This document shows positions 7,415 through 19,173 of a stretch of DNA of 64,000 bases, in pieces. The DNA comes from Betaproteobacteria bacterium. Lineage in GTDB: Bacteria; Pseudomonadota; Gammaproteobacteria; Burkholderiales; Rhodocyclaceae. The number at the start of each line of letters is the position of its first letter. Positions within the stretch are counted from its first letter, which is position 1. The translations under genes were made by a program, and so were the position numbers. Below the pieces are notes generated by a model. The model saw only the letters and a list, made by a program, of their open reading frames with translations, was not told the DNA's origin and did no database searches. The stretch spans positions 83,750 to 147,749 of the forward strand of contig JAPTVL010000055.1 of NCBI GenBank assembly GCA_028065725.1, written 5' to 3'.

Positions 7415-9124
7415 ATGCAGCTAACAGGCGCAGAAATTGTAATCAGGTGCTTGCAGGAGGAAAAGGTCGAGTACGTATTCGGCTACCCCGGCGGCTCGGT
7501 CCTTTATATTTACGACGAGTTGTTCAAACAGGACAAGTTCAAGCATGTCCTGGTTCGCCATGAGCAGGCCGCGGTACATGCTGCGGACGCCTATTCACGC
7601 TCGTCCAACAAGATCGGCGTGTGCATGGTCACCTCAGGGCCTGGCGTCACCAATGCCGTCACGGGAATTGCCACCGCGCATATGGACTCGATCCCGATGG
7701 TAATCATCAGCGGGCAGGTGCCTACGGCCTACATCGGGCAGGATGCCTTCCAGGAATGCGACACGGTGGGAATTACCCGGCCCTGCGTCAAGCACAATTT
7801 CCTGGTCAAGGACGTCAGGGATCTGGCGTTAACCCTGAAAAAGGCCTTCTACATCGCCAAGACAGGTCGTCCGGGTCCGGTTCTGGTGGATATCCCGAAG
7901 GACATCACCAACCAGAAATGCGAGTTCGAATATCCCAAGACCATTGCGATGCGGTCTTATAACCCTATGGTCAAGGGCCACAGCGGGCAGATCAAGAAAG
8001 CAGTGCAGATGCTGCTGGAGGCCAGGCGGCCGATGATTTACGCCGGAGGCGGGGTCATTCTTTCCGATGCCGCGGAAAAGCTTGCCAAGCTGGCGCGGAC
8101 CCTGGGCTATCCGGTGACCAACACCCTGATGGGCCTGGGCGGATATCCCGCCACCGACAAACAGTCCCTTGGCATGCTGGGCATGCACGGCACGTATGAG
8201 GCCAATATGGCCATGCAGAATTGCGATGTCCTGATCGCCGTCGGCGCGCGTTTCGACGATCGCGTGATCGGCAATCCGGTGCATTTTGCAGAGGTCTCGC
8301 GCAGGATCATTCACATCGACATCGACCCTTCCTCGATTTCGAAGCGGGTCAAGGTCGATGTGCCCATCGTCGGCAATCTGCCGGATGTTCTCGACGAACT
8401 CCAGAAACTGCTCGAGGCCTCGGCCGGGGTGCCCGATCCGAAGGCGCTGGCGACCTGGTGGAAGCAGATCGAGGACTGGCGCGGCAAGAAATCGCTCAAG
8501 TACAAGCAGGGCAAGGAAATCATCATGCCCCAGTACGTGGTGGAGAAGCTCTACGAGGTTACCGGCGGCGATGCCTTCATCACGTCGGACGTTGGCCAGC
8601 ATCAAATGTGGGCGGCGCAGTACTACAAATTCGACAAGCCGCGGCGCTGGATCAATTCCGGGGGGCTGGGCACCATGGGGGTCGGACTTCCCTACGCGAT
8701 GGGCGTGCGCTTTGCCAATCCGAAAGCCACCGTGGCCTGCATTACCGGTGAGGCCTCGATCCAGATGAACATCCAGGAATTGTCGACTGCCAAGCAGTTC
8801 CGTTTGCCGATCAAGATCATCAATCTCAACAATCGCTACCTCGGCATGGTGCGGCAGTGGCAGCAGATGTTCCACGGCAACCGTTACGCCGAATCCTACG
8901 TCGATGCCTTGCCGGATTTCGTCAAGCTGGCCGAGTCCTATGGGCATGTCGGCATGAAGATAGAGCGTCCGGCTGATGTCGAGCCGGCCTTGCGCGAAGC
9001 CTTCACCAAGCACAAGAACGATCTTGTCTTCATGGATTTCCTCACCGATCAGACGGCCAACGTGTATCCGATGGTGGCGGCCGGCAAGGGCTTGTCGGAA
9101 ATGATCCTGGCCGAGGAACTGTAA
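7415..9124 (+). CDS. ilvB: Acetolactate synthase large (catalytic) subunit
   Basis: ThDP enzyme that joins two pyruvates to 2-acetolactate, or pyruvate and 2-oxobutyrate to 2-aceto-2-hydroxybutyrate. The 569-residue protein has the three domains: N-terminal PYR domain with the catalytic Glu in VRHEQAAVHAADAY, central FAD-binding domain, and C-terminal PP domain. The ThDP-Mg motif reads GEAS (residues 445-448) to NLNN (470-473), with Ala where GDG or GEG is usual. The ATG at 7415 is preceded by AGGTG. It may equally be named ilvI. It lies 2 bp before ilvH, in one operon with ilvC. Confidence 0.95.
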   Translation: MQLTGAEIVIRCLQEEKVEYVFGYPGGSVLYIYDELFKQDKFKHVLVRHEQAAVHAADAYSRSSNKIGVCMVTSGPGVTNAVTGIATAHMDSIPMVIISGQVPTAYIGQDAFQECDTVGITRPCVKHNFLVKDVRDLALTLKKAFYIAKTGRPGPVLVDIPKDITNQKCEFEYPKTIAMRSYNPMVKGHSGQIKKAVQMLLEARRPMIYAGGGVILSDAAEKLAKLARTLGYPVTNTLMGLGGYPATDKQSLGMLGMHGTYEANMAMQNCDVLIAVGARFDDRVIGNPVHFAEVSRRIIHIDIDPSSISKRVKVDVPIVGNLPDVLDELQKLLEASAGVPDPKALATWWKQIEDWRGKKSLKYKQGKEIIMPQYVVEKLYEVTGGDAFITSDVGQHQMWAAQYYKFDKPRRWINSGGLGTMGVGLPYAMGVRFANPKATVACITGEASIQMNIQELSTAKQFRLPIKIINLNNRYLGMVRQWQQMFHGNRYAESYVDALPDFVKLAESYGHVGMKIERPADVEPALREAFTKHKNDLVFMDFLTDQTANVYPMVAAGKGLSEMILAEEL

Positions 9125-9126
9125 GC

Positions 9127-9618
9127 ATGCGACACATTATTTCCATTCTCATCGAAAACGAGGCGGGTGCTCTTTCCCGCGTTTCCGGTCTGTTCTCCGC
9201 CCGTGCCTTCAACATCGAGTCGCTGACTGTGGCGCCGACGGAAGATGCTTCGCTGTCCCGCATGACAATCGTCAGTACGGGATCCGACGACGTCATCGAA
9301 CAGATCACCAAGCAGCTCAACAAGCTGATCGACGTCGTCAAGGTGGTGGACTTGTCCGAGGCCGCGCATATCGAGCGCGAGCTGATGCTGGTCAAGGTGC
9401 GCGCTGCGGGCAAGGATCGCGAGGAGATGAAGCGCATCGCCGACATCTTCCGCGGCCGCATCATCGACGTCACCGACTCGACCTACGTCATCGAACTGAC
9501 AGGCAATGGTTCCAAGCTGGATGCCTTCCTCGAAGCCATCGATCGCTCCCTGATCCTCGAAACGGTTCGTACCGGCGTTTCGGGCATCGGACGCGGCGAT
9601 CGCATACTCAAAGTCTGA
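9127..9618 (+). CDS. ilvH: Acetolactate synthase small (regulatory) subunit
   Basis: Regulatory subunit of 163 residues, the usual length. The N-terminal ACT domain (MRHIISILIENEAGALSRV, residues 1-75) binds valine for feedback control. The second ferredoxin-like domain (about 80-163) contains ELMLVKVRA and FRGRIIDVT, both typical of IlvH/IlvN. It raises the activity of IlvB. It starts 2 bp after the ilvB stop and is followed by ilvC after 22 bp. Confidence 0.95.
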   Translation: MRHIISILIENEAGALSRVSGLFSARAFNIESLTVAPTEDASLSRMTIVSTGSDDVIEQITKQLNKLIDVVKVVDLSEAAHIERELMLVKVRAAGKDREEMKRIADIFRGRIIDVTDSTYVIELTGNGSKLDAFLEAIDRSLILETVRTGVSGIGRGDRILKV

Positions 9619-9625
9619 AATCTGA

Positions 9626-10657
<1,032 letters not shown>

Positions 10658-10674
10658 TTGCAGGCAGGCATGGC

Positions 10675-10704
10675 AAAGGGCACGGCAACGCCGTGCCCTT
10701 TGTC
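10675..10704 (+). terminator. Stem-loop terminator after ilvC
   Basis: AAAGGGCACGG (10675-10685) pairs perfectly with CCGTGCCCTTT (10691-10701) around a CAACG loop. The 11-bp stem ends in TTT, with only a weak T-rich tail (TTTGTCC). It lies 18 bp after the ilvC stop and separates ilvBHC from pssA. Confidence 0.7.
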
Positions 10705-10826
10705 CATTCGGGCGGCCAGTTTGCAGTAATGCGCTTTCCGGTGCGATTTGCCGCAGACGTTACGACGGTAGTCGCGCGACCGGATTGAGCCGTTAGAATA
10801 GGGACAGTTTCCTTTCCGCTCTCACC

Positions 10827-11594
10827 ATGCCGGCAATCCCACCTCGCAAGGCACTGATGAATCCCGAGCTGCGTCGGCGCGGGATTTATTTGCTGCCCAA
10901 CCTGCTGACTACTGCCGCCCTGTTCTCCGGCTTCTACGCCATCGTCCAGGCGATGACGGGACGCTTCGAGCATGCGGCGGTGGCGATATTCATCGCCATG
11001 GTATTCGACGGTCTCGACGGTCGGGTGGCACGCATGACGCGGACCCAGAGTGCTTTCGGCGCCGAATATGATTCCCTGTCGGACATGGTGTCCTTTGGCG
11101 CTGCTCCGGCCCTGATCGCTTTCGAGTGGGCGATGAAGGGTATGGGCAAATGGGGCTGGATCGCGGCCTTCGTCTATTGTGCGGGGGCAGCGCTGCGCCT
11201 CGCCCGCTTCAATACCAATATCGGCATTGTCGATAAGCGTTATTTTCAGGGGCTGCCCAGTCCGGCGGCGGCGGCACTGGTCGCCGGTTTCGTCTGGATC
11301 ATCAACGACCTCAACATTCCGGGCGACGAGGTGCGCTGGTATGCCTTCGCACTGACCCTGTTTGCCGGCATTACCATGGTCAGCACGTTGCGCTACTGGA
11401 GTGGCAAGGACATCAATCTGCGTCGTAGCGTACCGTTCATGGTGCTTCCCGTCATTGTCCTCGGCTACGTGCTGGTCTCGTCGTATCCACCGGGGGTTCT
11501 GTTCGCCTTGTTCCTGGCCTACGCCCTGTCTGGCTATGTGATGGCAGCATGGACCTGGCGCGGAAAGCGAAAGCAGGGTGCCGGCGGGGGCTAG
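10827..11594 (+). CDS. pssA: CDP-diacylglycerol-serine O-phosphatidyltransferase
   Basis: Membrane enzyme that makes phosphatidylserine from CDP-diacylglycerol and L-serine, the precursor of phosphatidylethanolamine. The 255-residue protein has the CDP-alcohol phosphotransferase signature DG..GRVAR........G.EYDSLSD (residues about 72-95, DGLDGRVARMTRTQSAFGAE followed by YDSLSD). There are about seven membrane helices. An ATG at 10857 (MNPELRRRGIYLLPN) is an alternative start. It stands between ilvC and leuA, a conserved betaproteobacterial position; the psd gene often found beside it is absent here. Confidence 0.92.
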   Translation: MPAIPPRKALMNPELRRRGIYLLPNLLTTAALFSGFYAIVQAMTGRFEHAAVAIFIAMVFDGLDGRVARMTRTQSAFGAEYDSLSDMVSFGAAPALIAFEWAMKGMGKWGWIAAFVYCAGAALRLARFNTNIGIVDKRYFQGLPSPAAAALVAGFVWIINDLNIPGDEVRWYAFALTLFAGITMVSTLRYWSGKDINLRRSVPFMVLPVIVLGYVLVSSYPPGVLFALFLAYALSGYVMAAWTWRGKRKQGAGGG

Positions 11595-11638
11595 CTTCAG
11601 CGCTCGTGACCCGGGGAAACAGGCTGTAACAAAACTTG

Positions 11639-11667
11639 TTGCACGCCCGGAATAAAATCTTTATAGT
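11639..11667 (+). promoter_or_regulatory. Strong sigma70 promoter of the leuA leader
   Basis: TTGCAC (11639-11644) and TATAGT (11662-11667) are separated by exactly 17 bp. This is one of the best promoter matches in the window. The expected start point, 6-8 bp after the -10, is 11674-11675. That is the A of the ATG of the small leucine-rich reading frame, so the transcript would begin at or next to AUG. Confidence 0.75.
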
Positions 11668-11674
11668 CATTGCC

Positions 11675-11785
11675 ATGAGTTCCTCATCCGGTTTTGTCGT
11701 TCTGTTTCTTGTTCTTTCGGGCGCGCTTGCCGCGCGCCTGACGCTGCGCGCCAAGCTGCTGCCGCTGCTGCGCCGCGCGCGCTAA
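11675..11785 (+). CDS. Leucine-rich leader peptide of leuA (probable leaderless ORF)
   Basis: A 36-codon reading frame from ATG 11675 to TAA 11783-11785. Ten of 36 residues are Leu, including two Leu-Leu pairs close to the end (LLPLL, codons 28-32), and there are three Val. The frame ends just before alternative base-pairing segments and 153 bp before leuA. This layout fits a ribosome-mediated attenuator that senses charged tRNA-Leu. No Shine-Dalgarno precedes the ATG and the predicted transcription start falls on it, so it is probably translated from a leaderless mRNA. The role is inferred from composition and position. Confidence 0.6.
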   Translation: MSSSSGFVVLFLVLSGALAARLTLRAKLLPLLRRAR

Positions 11786-11938
11786 ATACCCCTCCCCCAC
11801 AATCCGGTTGTTGATAGTGCCCGCTCCGCGAGGGGCGGTATAACGCTTTGTTTTTGGTGTTGGTTTCGGCTGCTGCAGTTAACCCATTCCCACTGCAGGT
11901 AGTTTCCGCCGAAGCTTCATTTTTTCCAGGAGATAGCA
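11786..11938 (+). promoter_or_regulatory. Attenuator region between leader peptide and leuA
   Basis: A stem CCGCTCC (11821-11827), loop GCGA, GGGGCGG (11832-11838), with one G-T pair, is followed 8 nt later by TTTGTTTTT (11847-11855). This could end transcription. An upstream CCCCTC (11789-11794), right after the leader stop codon, pairs perfectly with GAGGGG (11830-11835), so the two pairings exclude each other. A separate perfect 7-bp inverted repeat CTGCAGT/ACTGCAG lies at 11873-11879 and 11892-11898. The ribosome site CCAGGAGATAGCA precedes leuA. The whole gap 11595-11938 is accounted for by promoter, leader and this region. Confidence 0.5.
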
Positions 11939-14452
<2,514 letters not shown>

Positions 14453-14456
14453 TTAT

Positions 14457-15278
14457 ATGTGGCTCCTGGCACCCTTCCGGCTGATCTCGCGCACCGCACA
14501 TCGATTCAGAAGCGAACATTGCGTACAGATTGCCGCTGCGCTTTCATTTGCGACCCTGATCGGGCTGGTGCCGATGATTGCGACAGCCTTCGCGCTGATT
14601 TCGCATCTGCCGATTGGTGCCGGACTTGGTTCGGCACTGGAAAAGTTCCTTCTCGCCAACCTCCTGCCTGACAAGGCCGGCATCATCATCGCCAAGTACA
14701 TCGGGCAATTTGCATCGCGTGCCGGACGGATGACCTTGTTTGGCGTCGTCGTGCTTGGGGCGACAGCCTTGATTCAGATGCTGACCATAGAGCGGGCCTT
14801 CAACCAGATCTGGCGGATCAAGGCCGGTCGTCCGCTGTTGCGGCGTCTGGCAATTCACGCCCTTGCACTGTTGCTGGGGCCGCTGGTGTTCGGTGCCAGT
14901 CTGGTGGCGATCTCCTTCGTTGCCGGCGTATCGCTTGGCTTGCTGGACGAACCCCTCTGGGTGAGTGCCTTCGTGATCCGCGGCGTGTTGCCCTTCGCGT
15001 TCATGAGCGCCTTGTTCGGCCTGCTTTACTGGGGAGTGCCCAACAAGCAGGTGAAGGTTTGGCATGCCGCCTTTGGTGGCGTGATTGCGGCGCTGGGCTT
15101 TGTCGGCTTACAGAAACTGTTTACCCTGTATATCGCCACCGGGTTCACGGTGAACGCGGTGGTCTACGGCGCGTTCTCGGCCATCCCGGTATTTCTGGTC
15201 TGGCTCTATGCTTCGTGGAGCGTGATTCTGGTCGGCGCACTGCTGGTCGCCGAGTTGCCGCAATCGACGCAGGCCTAA
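14457..15278 (+). CDS. YihY/virulence factor BrkB family membrane protein
   Basis: A 273-residue inner-membrane protein of the YihY/BrkB family, once called RNase BN in error. Six membrane helices are expected. The conserved opening ALSFATLIGLVPMIATAFAL is present near residue 28, as are IWRIKAGRPLLRR and the closing FSAIPVFLVWLYASW. Function is not established. It runs divergent from wrbA and overlaps the converging hypothetical gene by 4 bp. The ATG at 14457 is very close to the wrbA start, so both promoters must overlap coding sequence. Confidence 0.87.
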   Translation: MWLLAPFRLISRTAHRFRSEHCVQIAAALSFATLIGLVPMIATAFALISHLPIGAGLGSALEKFLLANLLPDKAGIIIAKYIGQFASRAGRMTLFGVVVLGATALIQMLTIERAFNQIWRIKAGRPLLRRLAIHALALLLGPLVFGASLVAISFVAGVSLGLLDEPLWVSAFVIRGVLPFAFMSALFGLLYWGVPNKQVKVWHAAFGGVIAALGFVGLQKLFTLYIATGFTVNAVVYGAFSAIPVFLVWLYASWSVILVGALLVAELPQSTQA

Positions 15279-16789
15279 TGTGCGGCGGTGTTGCGGATGA
15301 ATTCGAAGACCTCGACGCTTGATGTCTCGATCAGGCTCCGGTGCGGCATGCATTCGGCGATCTGCAAGTGGGCCTCGTGTTCATGCAGCAAGGTGAAAGG
15401 ACGGACGTTGTAGTCGCCGCGACCGGCCAGTATCGCTTCATTGCGATTGATGTTCGGCATCGCCGGCAGCAGCAGTGCCGGTACCGGTGGTTCAGGATTC
15501 CGGTTGCTGAGCGCCTGAATCCGTACCGGCTTTGCCGATGGCGAGAGTACTTCGAGCCCCAACTCGATATGGGTGCTGCTTCGGCTGCGAGCCCAGCGTA
15601 TGAGACAGATTTGCCAGGCGGCACCGGCACCGGTGCGCAAACCCACCGCGCCCCCCGACACGATGCCGGTCACTGCGCCGACGACATGCACGATGGCATA
15701 TCCGCTAGGGCCTTCGTTGAGCACCGTCCAGTCGCTGTAAGTCAATTCGCAGACGGCGGCATCGGGTTCCTGCACGGAGTCACTCTGCAGTGCAGTCCAC
15801 AGGGAACTCAGTTGTGTGCACACTTCCACCGGCAGCGATTGCGGCCGGCGATTGAAGTTGCGCCGTCGCGGTGTCGCCCAGCACTGACGCGCGCGTTCGA
15901 GCGCGTTGCGGTAGTCGGCGCCAGCCGCCTGGATCGGCAGCCCGAGTGATTTTGGCGGCGCGCCGTCGCTCAGTTGGTCGAGATGCTGTGCCGCCAGTGC
16001 GGCCAATTCGCCCAAGCGGAAGTACAGACAGCGTCCGCCCTCGGGCATCATGCGTTCGAGCGCAATCGGCGGCTGGTCGAGATTGGCGTCCAGCCACAAC
16101 CAGTCGCCGGCGGTTGCGGGCCGAATCGTATCGACTCTGGCGAGCGCGGCGTGGGTCTCCAGATATTCGGCAAGAAAAACTATTTCGCGCGGCGTCAGTC
16201 CCTCGGGTTGCGCTGCAGTGAGCGCCAGCATGGCCTTGAAACGGGCATCGATCGCACCGATTTCTGCGGGGAGCGTCGATGTCGGGTCGACCGAATCATG
16301 GGCACGATGATAGAGCGCCTGGGTGTTGCGCCAGAAGTTCATCGGCGTGGGAATCGAGGTCAGCAGGACGACCAGAAACTGTCGCGACAGGTTATTGATT
16401 CCCTGCAGGCAAATTTGTGCCTTGCTGCGACGGACGCGGGCAAGTTCCTGCGGGTCGGCCTCTCCGGCAACCGTCAGCCATGTGTCGCCGAGCTCTGCCC
16501 GCAAACCGATCTGGCTCTGGGCGATCGTGCCGAGGGAAATCGGCAAGGGCAGCTTGACGTCGAGCAGCATCGGAATCAGCGCGTCATCGATGCGCTCGGC
16601 GCGTTGCTGCAGCAGCTCGTCTATTTTGATTCGATGCAGTACCGGTAGTGCCAGCGAGCCGACCGCCGCAATGTGCTTGCGCAAGGGCACCAGATCGAGC
16701 AGCGGATCGCTGTGCGGCTCCTCGGCGAGCCAATCGAGCGCTTCCTGCAGCTGGATGGGTGGAGGCGAAGATGTTTTCTTGCGGCGCAT
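15275..16789 (-). CDS. Hypothetical protein with C-terminal PilZ-like segment
   Basis: A 504-residue soluble protein that I do not recognise as a named gene. The N-terminal 330 residues are mostly helical (for example LQEALDWLAEEPHSDPLLDL and VPLRKHIAAVGSLALPVLHR). Around residues 355-450 there is a beta-rich stretch with VLNEGPSGYAI, AVGLRTGAGAAWQICLIRWA and IELGLEVLSP. This is the pattern of PilZ-type barrels (small-residue loop, then W..G/C.IRW, then .GLE.LSP). The canonical RxxxR of c-di-GMP binding was not found. A role in c-di-GMP signalling is only a possibility. It overlaps yihY by 4 bp at the 3' end. Confidence 0.6.
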   Translation of the reverse strand: MRRKKTSSPPPIQLQEALDWLAEEPHSDPLLDLVPLRKHIAAVGSLALPVLHRIKIDELLQQRAERIDDALIPMLLDVKLPLPISLGTIAQSQIGLRAELGDTWLTVAGEADPQELARVRRSKAQICLQGINNLSRQFLVVLLTSIPTPMNFWRNTQALYHRAHDSVDPTSTLPAEIGAIDARFKAMLALTAAQPEGLTPREIVFLAEYLETHAALARVDTIRPATAGDWLWLDANLDQPPIALERMMPEGGRCLYFRLGELAALAAQHLDQLSDGAPPKSLGLPIQAAGADYRNALERARQCWATPRRRNFNRRPQSLPVEVCTQLSSLWTALQSDSVQEPDAAVCELTYSDWTVLNEGPSGYAIVHVVGAVTGIVSGGAVGLRTGAGAAWQICLIRWARSRSSTHIELGLEVLSPSAKPVRIQALSNRNPEPPVPALLLPAMPNINRNEAILAGRGDYNVRPFTLLHEHEAHLQIAECMPHRSLIETSSVEVFEFIRNTAAH

Positions 16790-16867
16790 GGTGGGCGAGA
16801 CGGCCGGGAGTCAGACATGATTCTAGTGGAATCCGGGCAGCATTGTTGCGTGCCAAGGACTGCTGCC

Positions 16868-17139
16868 ATGTCTGACTTGCTTTCTGCCGAGGCCGTCGAT
16901 CCCTGGGACGGCCTGATTGATGCCCTGGATCTCTCCGCTGTCGACCTTGCACGCCGTGGCCGCCAGCGGCGCCACCCGGTTTCGCCACCATCCACGGCAA
17001 CCTGGCAATCATGGAGGTGGCAATAAAGGACGAGCGCGATCCGAAGATTCTCGCGGTCGGGCAGGTAATTTCTGCCTGGTGCGCCACGCTAGCCAAAAGG
17101 GTGGGGCTATGCCTTGTTTTCTCCCGGTTTTTGCAATAA
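16868..17139 (+). pseudogene. Possible frameshifted small gene in the 16790-17173 gap
   Basis: The 384-bp gap holds no full gene. A frame from ATG 16868, with AAGGA upstream, codes for a plausible soluble N-terminus (MSDLLSAEAVDPWDGLIDA) and then turns Arg/Pro-rich and stops at 17026. In another frame from about 16990 to 17139 the sequence is again protein-like (AIMEVAIKDERDPKILAVGQ), and its TAA stop lies inside the rpsP -10 box. The two halves read like one gene of about 90 codons broken by a frameshift near 16950-16990. No family was recognised. Confidence 0.25.
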
Positions 17140-17142
17140 AAT
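17114..17142 (+). promoter_or_regulatory. Promoter of the rpsP-rimM-trmD-rplS operon
   Basis: TTGTTT (17114-17119) and TAAAAT (17137-17142) are spaced by 17 bp, 32 bp before the rpsP start codon. The stretch after the -10 is GC-rich (CGCCGGC), as is usual for ribosomal promoters under stringent control. Confidence 0.6.
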
Positions 17143-17173
17143 CGCCGGCTTTCCGGCTTTTCAAGAGAACATC

Positions 17174-17425
17174 ATGGTTGTAATTCGTCTTGCCCGCAGC
17201 GGTGCCAAGAAGCGCCCCTTCTTCAACATGGTGGTGGCCGATTCGCGCAACCGCCGCGATGGCCGCTTCATCGAGCGCATCGGTTACTACAACCCTGTCG
17301 CCGCCGCAAGCGAGCAGGGCCTGGTGATCAATACCGAGCGTCTGGCTTACTGGCAGGGTCATGGCGCGCAGCTGTCGCCGACTGCCGCGCGTCTGGTCAA
17401 ACAGGCCGCGACCAAGGCTGCCTGA
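17174..17425 (+). CDS. rpsP: 30S ribosomal protein S16
   Basis: An 83-residue ribosomal protein of the small subunit. It begins [20 protein letters not shown] and contains [19 protein letters not shown], both hallmarks of S16. The start is ATG 17174 rather than an in-frame ATG at 17114, which lies in the -35 box. First gene of the rpsP-rimM-trmD-rplS operon; rimM follows after 5 bp. Confidence 0.97.
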   Translation: MVVIRLARSGAKKRPFFNMVVADSRNRRDGRFIERIGYYNPVAAASEQGLVINTERLAYWQGHGAQLSPTAARLVKQAATKAA

Positions 17426-17430
17426 ATCGC

Positions 17431-17937
17431 ATGATCGTGCTGGGGCGCATCGTCGCCCCGTTTGGGGTTCAGGGCTGGTTGCGGGTGCATCCCTTCGGCG
17501 ATGACCCCGCGGCATGGCGCAAGATGCCGCAGTGGTGGCTGGCGGTGGATGCCGAGGCCCCCGCCGCGAGCTGGAAGGCGCATCAACTGGAAGCGGTCAA
17601 GCTGCACGGCGACGGTGTCGTCGCCAAGCTGGCCGGCATCGATAGCAGGGATGCGTCGGAAGCCTTGGGCAATTGCTTTATCGGCGCACCGCGCGAGGCA
17701 TTGCCGGCGCCGGCGCAGGACGAGTACTACTGGGCGGATCTGATCGGCCTGGAGGTGGTGAACATGCAGGAGCAGCCCCTGGGGCGGGTCAAGTCTCTGA
17801 TCGAGACCGGAGCGAATCAGGTGCTGGTGGTCGCAGAAGCCGAGCGCGAGAGATTGCTGCCCTTCGTCGGCCAGGTGGTCAGGCAGGTGGATGTTGCGGG
17901 AGGGCTGATCCGCGTCGATTGGGACAGTGACTGGTGA
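17431..17937 (+). CDS. rimM: Ribosome maturation factor RimM
   Basis: RimM (168 residues) binds S19 and helps the 30S head to mature. It starts [20 protein letters not shown], the family signature GRI..PFG..GW. The N-terminal beta-barrel runs to about residue 95. The PRC-barrel domain follows, with [13 protein letters not shown] and [18 protein letters not shown], and the closing [13 protein letters not shown]. Its stop overlaps the trmD GTG start by 4 bp (GTGA). Confidence 0.95.
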   Translation: MIVLGRIVAPFGVQGWLRVHPFGDDPAAWRKMPQWWLAVDAEAPAASWKAHQLEAVKLHGDGVVAKLAGIDSRDASEALGNCFIGAPREALPAPAQDEYYWADLIGLEVVNMQEQPLGRVKSLIETGANQVLVVAEAERERLLPFVGQVVRQVDVAGGLIRVDWDSDW

Positions 17938-18731
17938 GCTTGCGCTTCGACGTCATCACGCTGTTTCCCGAGATGTTTGCGGCACTCACGGCATCGGGAA
18001 TTACCCGGCGTGCGCTGGAGCGGGGCTTGTGGCAGATCGAGTGCTGGAACCCGCGGCAATGGACGCAGGATGTGCATCGAACGGTGGATGACCGGCCCTA
18101 CGGTGGCGGCCCCGGCATGGTGATGCTGGCCTCGCCGCTGGAACAGGCGATTGCTGCGGCAAAAGAAGCGGCGGCAAAGGCGGCGGCGGGAGTCGGCGCT
18201 GGCGGTACGGCGAAAGTGATTTATCTTTCCCCGCAAGGGGCGCCAATCCGGCAGCAGCGGGTGGTGGAACTGGCGGCAGGCTGCGGCGCGATTTTGCTCT
18301 GCGGGCGGTACGAAGGAATAGACGAGCGGCTGATCGAGCGCTGCGTGGATGAAGAGTTGTCGCTGGGCGATTTTGTATTGTCCGGTGGCGAACTGGCGGC
18401 GATGGCCCTGATGGATGCCTGCATCAGGCAGTTGCCGGGTGCATTGAATGACGAAGCTTCGGCGGTGGAGGACTCATTTGCCGCAGGTTTGCTGGACTGT
18501 CCGCACTATACGCGGCCGGAAGTGTATGAAGGAGCAACGGTGCCGGAGGTTTTGTTGTCCGGCAACCACGAAAAGATCCGCCGCTGGCGCCTGAAGCAGG
18601 CGCTGGGACGGACCTGGCAACGGCGCCCGGATCTCATGGAGACGAGGGTGTTGAGTAGTGAAGAGGCCGAACTGCTGGCGGAATTCCGGCGGGACGGCAC
18701 AGAAACGGCGGGTACCAGAACGAAAAGCTAG
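17934..18731 (+). CDS. trmD: tRNA (guanine37-N1)-methyltransferase (GTG start, internal expansion)
   Basis: SPOUT methyltransferase that methylates G37 of tRNAs with G at 36, preventing frameshifts. The GTG at 17934 overlaps the rimM stop; the protein (265 residues) starts (M)[14 protein letters not shown]. Signatures include [14 protein letters not shown], the SAM-binding knot [26 protein letters not shown] and [12 protein letters not shown]. Between residues about 75 and 92 it carries extra Ala/Gly-rich sequence ([13 protein letters not shown]). This makes the segment before VIYLSPQG about 9 residues longer than in E. coli TrmD. The extra DNA coincides with a copy of the dispersed AGTCGGCGCTGGCG element. 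Confidence 0.95.
   Translation: MSLRFDVITLFPEMFAALTASGITRRALERGLWQIECWNPRQWTQDVHRTVDDRPYGGGPGMVMLASPLEQAIAAAKEAAAKAAAGVGAGGTAKVIYLSPQGAPIRQQRVVELAAGCGAILLCGRYEGIDERLIERCVDEELSLGDFVLSGGELAAMALMDACIRQLPGALNDEASAVEDSFAAGLLDCPHYTRPEVYEGATVPEVLLSGNHEKIRRWRLKQALGRTWQRRPDLMETRVLSSEEAELLAEFRRDGTETAGTRTKS
18188..18212 (+). repeat. Dispersed 25-bp element, copy inside trmD
   Basis: GGG, then AGTCGGCGCTGGCG, then GTACGGCG. This is 20 of 25 identical to the copy at 44200. It lies where TrmD is longer than its E. coli homologue, and keeps the frame open as GVGAGGTA. Confidence 0.6.
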
Positions 18732-18790
18732 TTCTGCTCTGCACGCAAGGTTGGCGGGCATTTCCGCAGCCATAACTGAAGGAGTAAAGC

Positions 18791-19153
18791 ATGAACCTGA
18801 TTCAGCAGCTCGAAAATGAAGAAATCGAACGCCTCGGCAAGACCGTGCCCGCGTTCGCCCCCGGCGACACGGTGATCGTCAATGTGAATGTGGTCGAAGG
18901 CGATCGCAAGCGCGTCCAGGCTTTCGAAGGCGTGGTCATCGCCAAGCGCAACCGCGGCCTCAATTCCAACTTCATCGTGCGCAAGATTTCCTCCGGTGAG
19001 GGCGTTGAGCGGACCTTCCAGACCTATTCCCCGCTGATCGCCAGCATCGAGCTCAAGCGTCGCGGCGATGTGCGTCGCGCCAAGCTCTACTACCTACGCG
19101 ATCGTTCCGGCAAGTCGGCGCGGATCAAGGAGAAGCTGACGCGCAAGGCCTGA
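18791..19153 (+). CDS. rplS: 50S ribosomal protein L19
   Basis: L19 (120 residues) sits at the interface between the two ribosomal subunits. It starts [20 protein letters not shown] and has the signatures [29 protein letters not shown] and [27 protein letters not shown] lies 7 nt before the ATG. Last gene of the rpsP operon, 59 bp after trmD, followed by a strong terminator. Confidence 0.97.
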   Translation: MNLIQQLENEEIERLGKTVPAFAPGDTVIVNVNVVEGDRKRVQAFEGVVIAKRNRGLNSNFIVRKISSGEGVERTFQTYSPLIASIELKRRGDVRRAKLYYLRDRSGKSARIKEKLTRKA

Positions 19154-19173
19154 TCGCCTGCGACACAAGTACA

